A stretch of 5,750 nt of DNA, taken from assembly GCA_946407175.1 (NCBI GenBank), contig CAMJNB010000111.1:1-5750 (forward strand). The letters run 5' to 3'. Source of the DNA: an uncultured Selenomonadales bacterium. Lineage in GTDB: Bacteria; Bacillota_C; Negativicutes; Selenomonadales; Selenomonadaceae. The notes below the pieces were generated by a model. That model was not told where the DNA came from. It ran no database searches and worked only from the letters and a program-made list of their open reading frames with translations. Both the position numbers and the translations under genes were made by a program. Positions 5,201 through 5,750 of the stretch are shown in pieces (position 1 is the stretch's first letter; every line of letters begins with the position of its first letter).

Positions 5201-5750
5201 GCTTATCACTTCCTTTCAGCTGATTAATCAAGACACTGCGCACAAAGTTAAAGCTCAGATTAAATCGCGTGTTTGCTCGGTGCGCCTCGTAAATGGCGTC
5301 CACAACCGCTTTTGCACCGTAGGCTTTCTCAAGGTCAATCAAGCCGAGTGATACACCGCCTTTCAGCGTTTCGCCGTTGCAGTCAAACCACGCTTGCTGA
5401 ACTTCCGCGCTGTTTACCGAGATGTTGCGGCTTTTTAAATCTTCGCGCGCGCCGGTAGTAGTAGCAGTAGGAGAACTCTCTTTCTCTCTCTCTTTCTCTC
5501 TTACAGGCATAGGGGTAGTATAATAATTAAGCTCCGCCCTAGTCTCCGCCCTAGTCTCCGCCCTAGTCTCCGCCCTACCTTCCGCCCTAGTCTCCGCCCT
5601 ACCTTCCGCCCTACCTTCAGGCAAGGTGTAAAGTGTGGCAATATGCGAACCGTTTTTTTCTGTTTGGAAGTCAAGCAGTTTAGAATTTTGTAAGCGGCGT
5701 TTAGCATCTGTTATTGTGCTTTTCGACAAGCCTGTTTTTACGAGGAGCGA
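5112..5750 (-). CDS. Phage replication initiator: winged helix, repeat linker, DnaD-like domain (5' end outside window)
   Basis: The frame is open to the window edge, so the 212 visible residues lack the true N-terminus. The TTG at 5729 is an internal Leu codon, since the reading upstream (SLLVKTG) completes a helix-turn-helix. Visible residues 1-42 form the recognition helix and wing of a winged-helix DNA-binding domain (KTGLSKSTITDAKRRLQNSK). Residues 45-72 are seven tetrapeptides of EGRA or ETRA type. They are followed by an Arg/Glu/Lys run and a Thr-rich stretch. Residues about 112-178 resemble the DnaD/DnaB_2 C-terminal domain (AWFDCNGETL, then YGAKAVVDAIYEAHRAN and FNFVRSVLINQL). The tail ends in QSQLPF, within the overlap with the loader gene. 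DnaD-like phage proteins bind origin DNA and recruit the loader and helicase. The domain call rests on pattern recognition alone. Confidence 0.72.
   Translation of the reverse strand, partial: SLLVKTGLSKSTITDAKRRLQNSKLLDFQTEKNGSHIATLYTLPEGRAEGRAETRAEGRAETRAETRAETRAELNYYTTPMPVREKEREKESSPTATTTGAREDLKSRNISVNSAEVQQAWFDCNGETLKGGVSLGLIDLEKAYGAKAVVDAIYEAHRANTRFNLSFNFVRSVLINQLKGSDKRGNVIKFPASTGTNPEPDIWDARQSQLPF
5205..5215 (-). promoter_or_regulatory. Shine-Dalgarno site deciding the helicase-loader start
   Basis: On the minus strand this is AAGGAAGTGAT, ten of eleven bases matching the ideal complement of the 16S rRNA tail. The core AGGAAG ends eight bases before the GTG at 5200. It overlaps the alternative GTG at 5209, making that upstream start unlikely. 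Confidence 0.65.
5476..5502. repeat. 27-nt purine/pyrimidine tract
   Basis: The plus strand has an unbroken run of C and T, so the coding strand is all purine, mostly GA repeats with AAA interruptions. It encodes the Arg/Glu/Lys-rich segment (REKEREKES) just after the 12-bp repeats. Such tracts are prone to slippage and to unusual DNA structure. Confidence 0.9.
5535..5618 (-). repeat. Seven 12-bp in-frame tandem repeats in the initiator gene
   Basis: There are exactly seven 12-bp units and no spacer. On the coding strand they come in two forms, GAAGGTAGGGCG (EGRA) and GAGACTAGGGCG (ETRA), in the order EGRA, EGRA, ETRA, EGRA, ETRA, ETRA, ETRA. All copies of each form are identical, including synonymous positions, and Arg is always AGG. 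This points either to recent expansion or to selection on the DNA itself. The unit length keeps the reading frame whatever the copy number. The coding strand is G-rich, with GGG in every unit. Confidence 0.95.

Larger units (their letters stand above)
5476..5618. other. Candidate phage replication origin inside the initiator gene
   Basis: Going with transcription, seven iteron-like 12-bp repeats (5618-5535) are followed by 12 consecutive A/T bases (5530-5519) and then a 27-nt purine tract (5502-5476). All lie in the linker between the DNA-binding and C-terminal domains of the initiator. In phage lambda the origin has the same order: iterons, an AT-rich strand-asymmetric region, inside gene O between its two functional domains, followed by the loader gene P. 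The parallel is architectural; no sequence similarity is claimed. The repeats could instead be only a protein linker. Confidence 0.35.

Noticed and set aside
5519..5524. TATAAT on the plus strand as a promoter
   Set aside because: No -35 box lies 16-18 bp upstream (the pyrimidine tract is there), and it would drive transcription against every gene in the window.
5535..5618. CRISPR array
   Set aside because: The units are 12 bp, directly adjacent with no spacers, and are translated in frame within a replication gene.
5501..5707. 68-codon minus-strand frame of GRRLGR/GRKVGR repeats
   Set aside because: Because the repeat unit is 12 bp, a shifted frame through it is also open. The frame reading EGRA/ETRA joins a winged helix to a DnaD-like domain and is the real one.
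5727..5729. TTG as the start of the initiator gene
   Set aside because: The frame continues upstream to the window edge and the extra residues complete a helix-turn-helix (KTGLSKSTI). No ribosome-binding site is placed for this codon.

Overview
The window reads as the replication and recombination block of a bacteriophage or prophage. No structural, lysis, integrase or host housekeeping gene is present. Every gene supported by a start and a ribosome-binding site lies on the minus strand, so transcription runs from high to low coordinates. Spacing is tight, with stop codons embedded in the next gene's Shine-Dalgarno sequence or overlapping its start codon. The purine-rich Shine-Dalgarno sites (GGAGG type), the DnaD-like and DnaI-like replication proteins and the moderate base composition suggest a Firmicutes host. 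A Negativicutes-type host is possible, but the sequence does not settle it.

Layout in transcription order. (1) 5750-5112: 5'-truncated replication initiator, with a winged helix, a linker built from seven 12-bp repeats, and a DnaD-like C-terminal domain. (2) 5200-4190: DnaI/DnaC-type AAA+ helicase loader with an N-terminal cysteine cluster, overlapping the initiator by 89 nt. (3) 4184-3888 and (4) 3866-3366: two unrecognised charged, helical proteins. (5) 3304-2819: ERF-family single-strand annealing protein. (6) 2806-2330: unrecognised 158-aa protein ending in an SSB-like Leu-Pro-Phe tip. (7) a 171-bp non-coding gap. (8) 2158-521: Rad50/SbcC-like ATPase with a zinc hook, the size of phage T4 gp46. 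(9) 524-129: very acidic 131-aa protein. (10) 132-1: start of a further gene that leaves the window.

Inferred joint role: the initiator opens the origin and recruits the loader, which delivers the host replicative helicase. The ERF protein, the SSB-like protein and the Rad50-like ATPase then serve recombination-dependent replication or end repair. No nuclease partner (SbcD/Mre11, YqaJ or RecE type) is visible.

The most notable signal is in the initiator gene. The linker repeats are followed, within the same gene, by a run of 12 A/T bases and a 27-nt purine/pyrimidine tract. This is the order seen in the phage lambda origin, which lies inside gene O between its DNA-binding and helicase-loader-binding domains. 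An intragenic replication origin is therefore a reasonable, untested hypothesis here.
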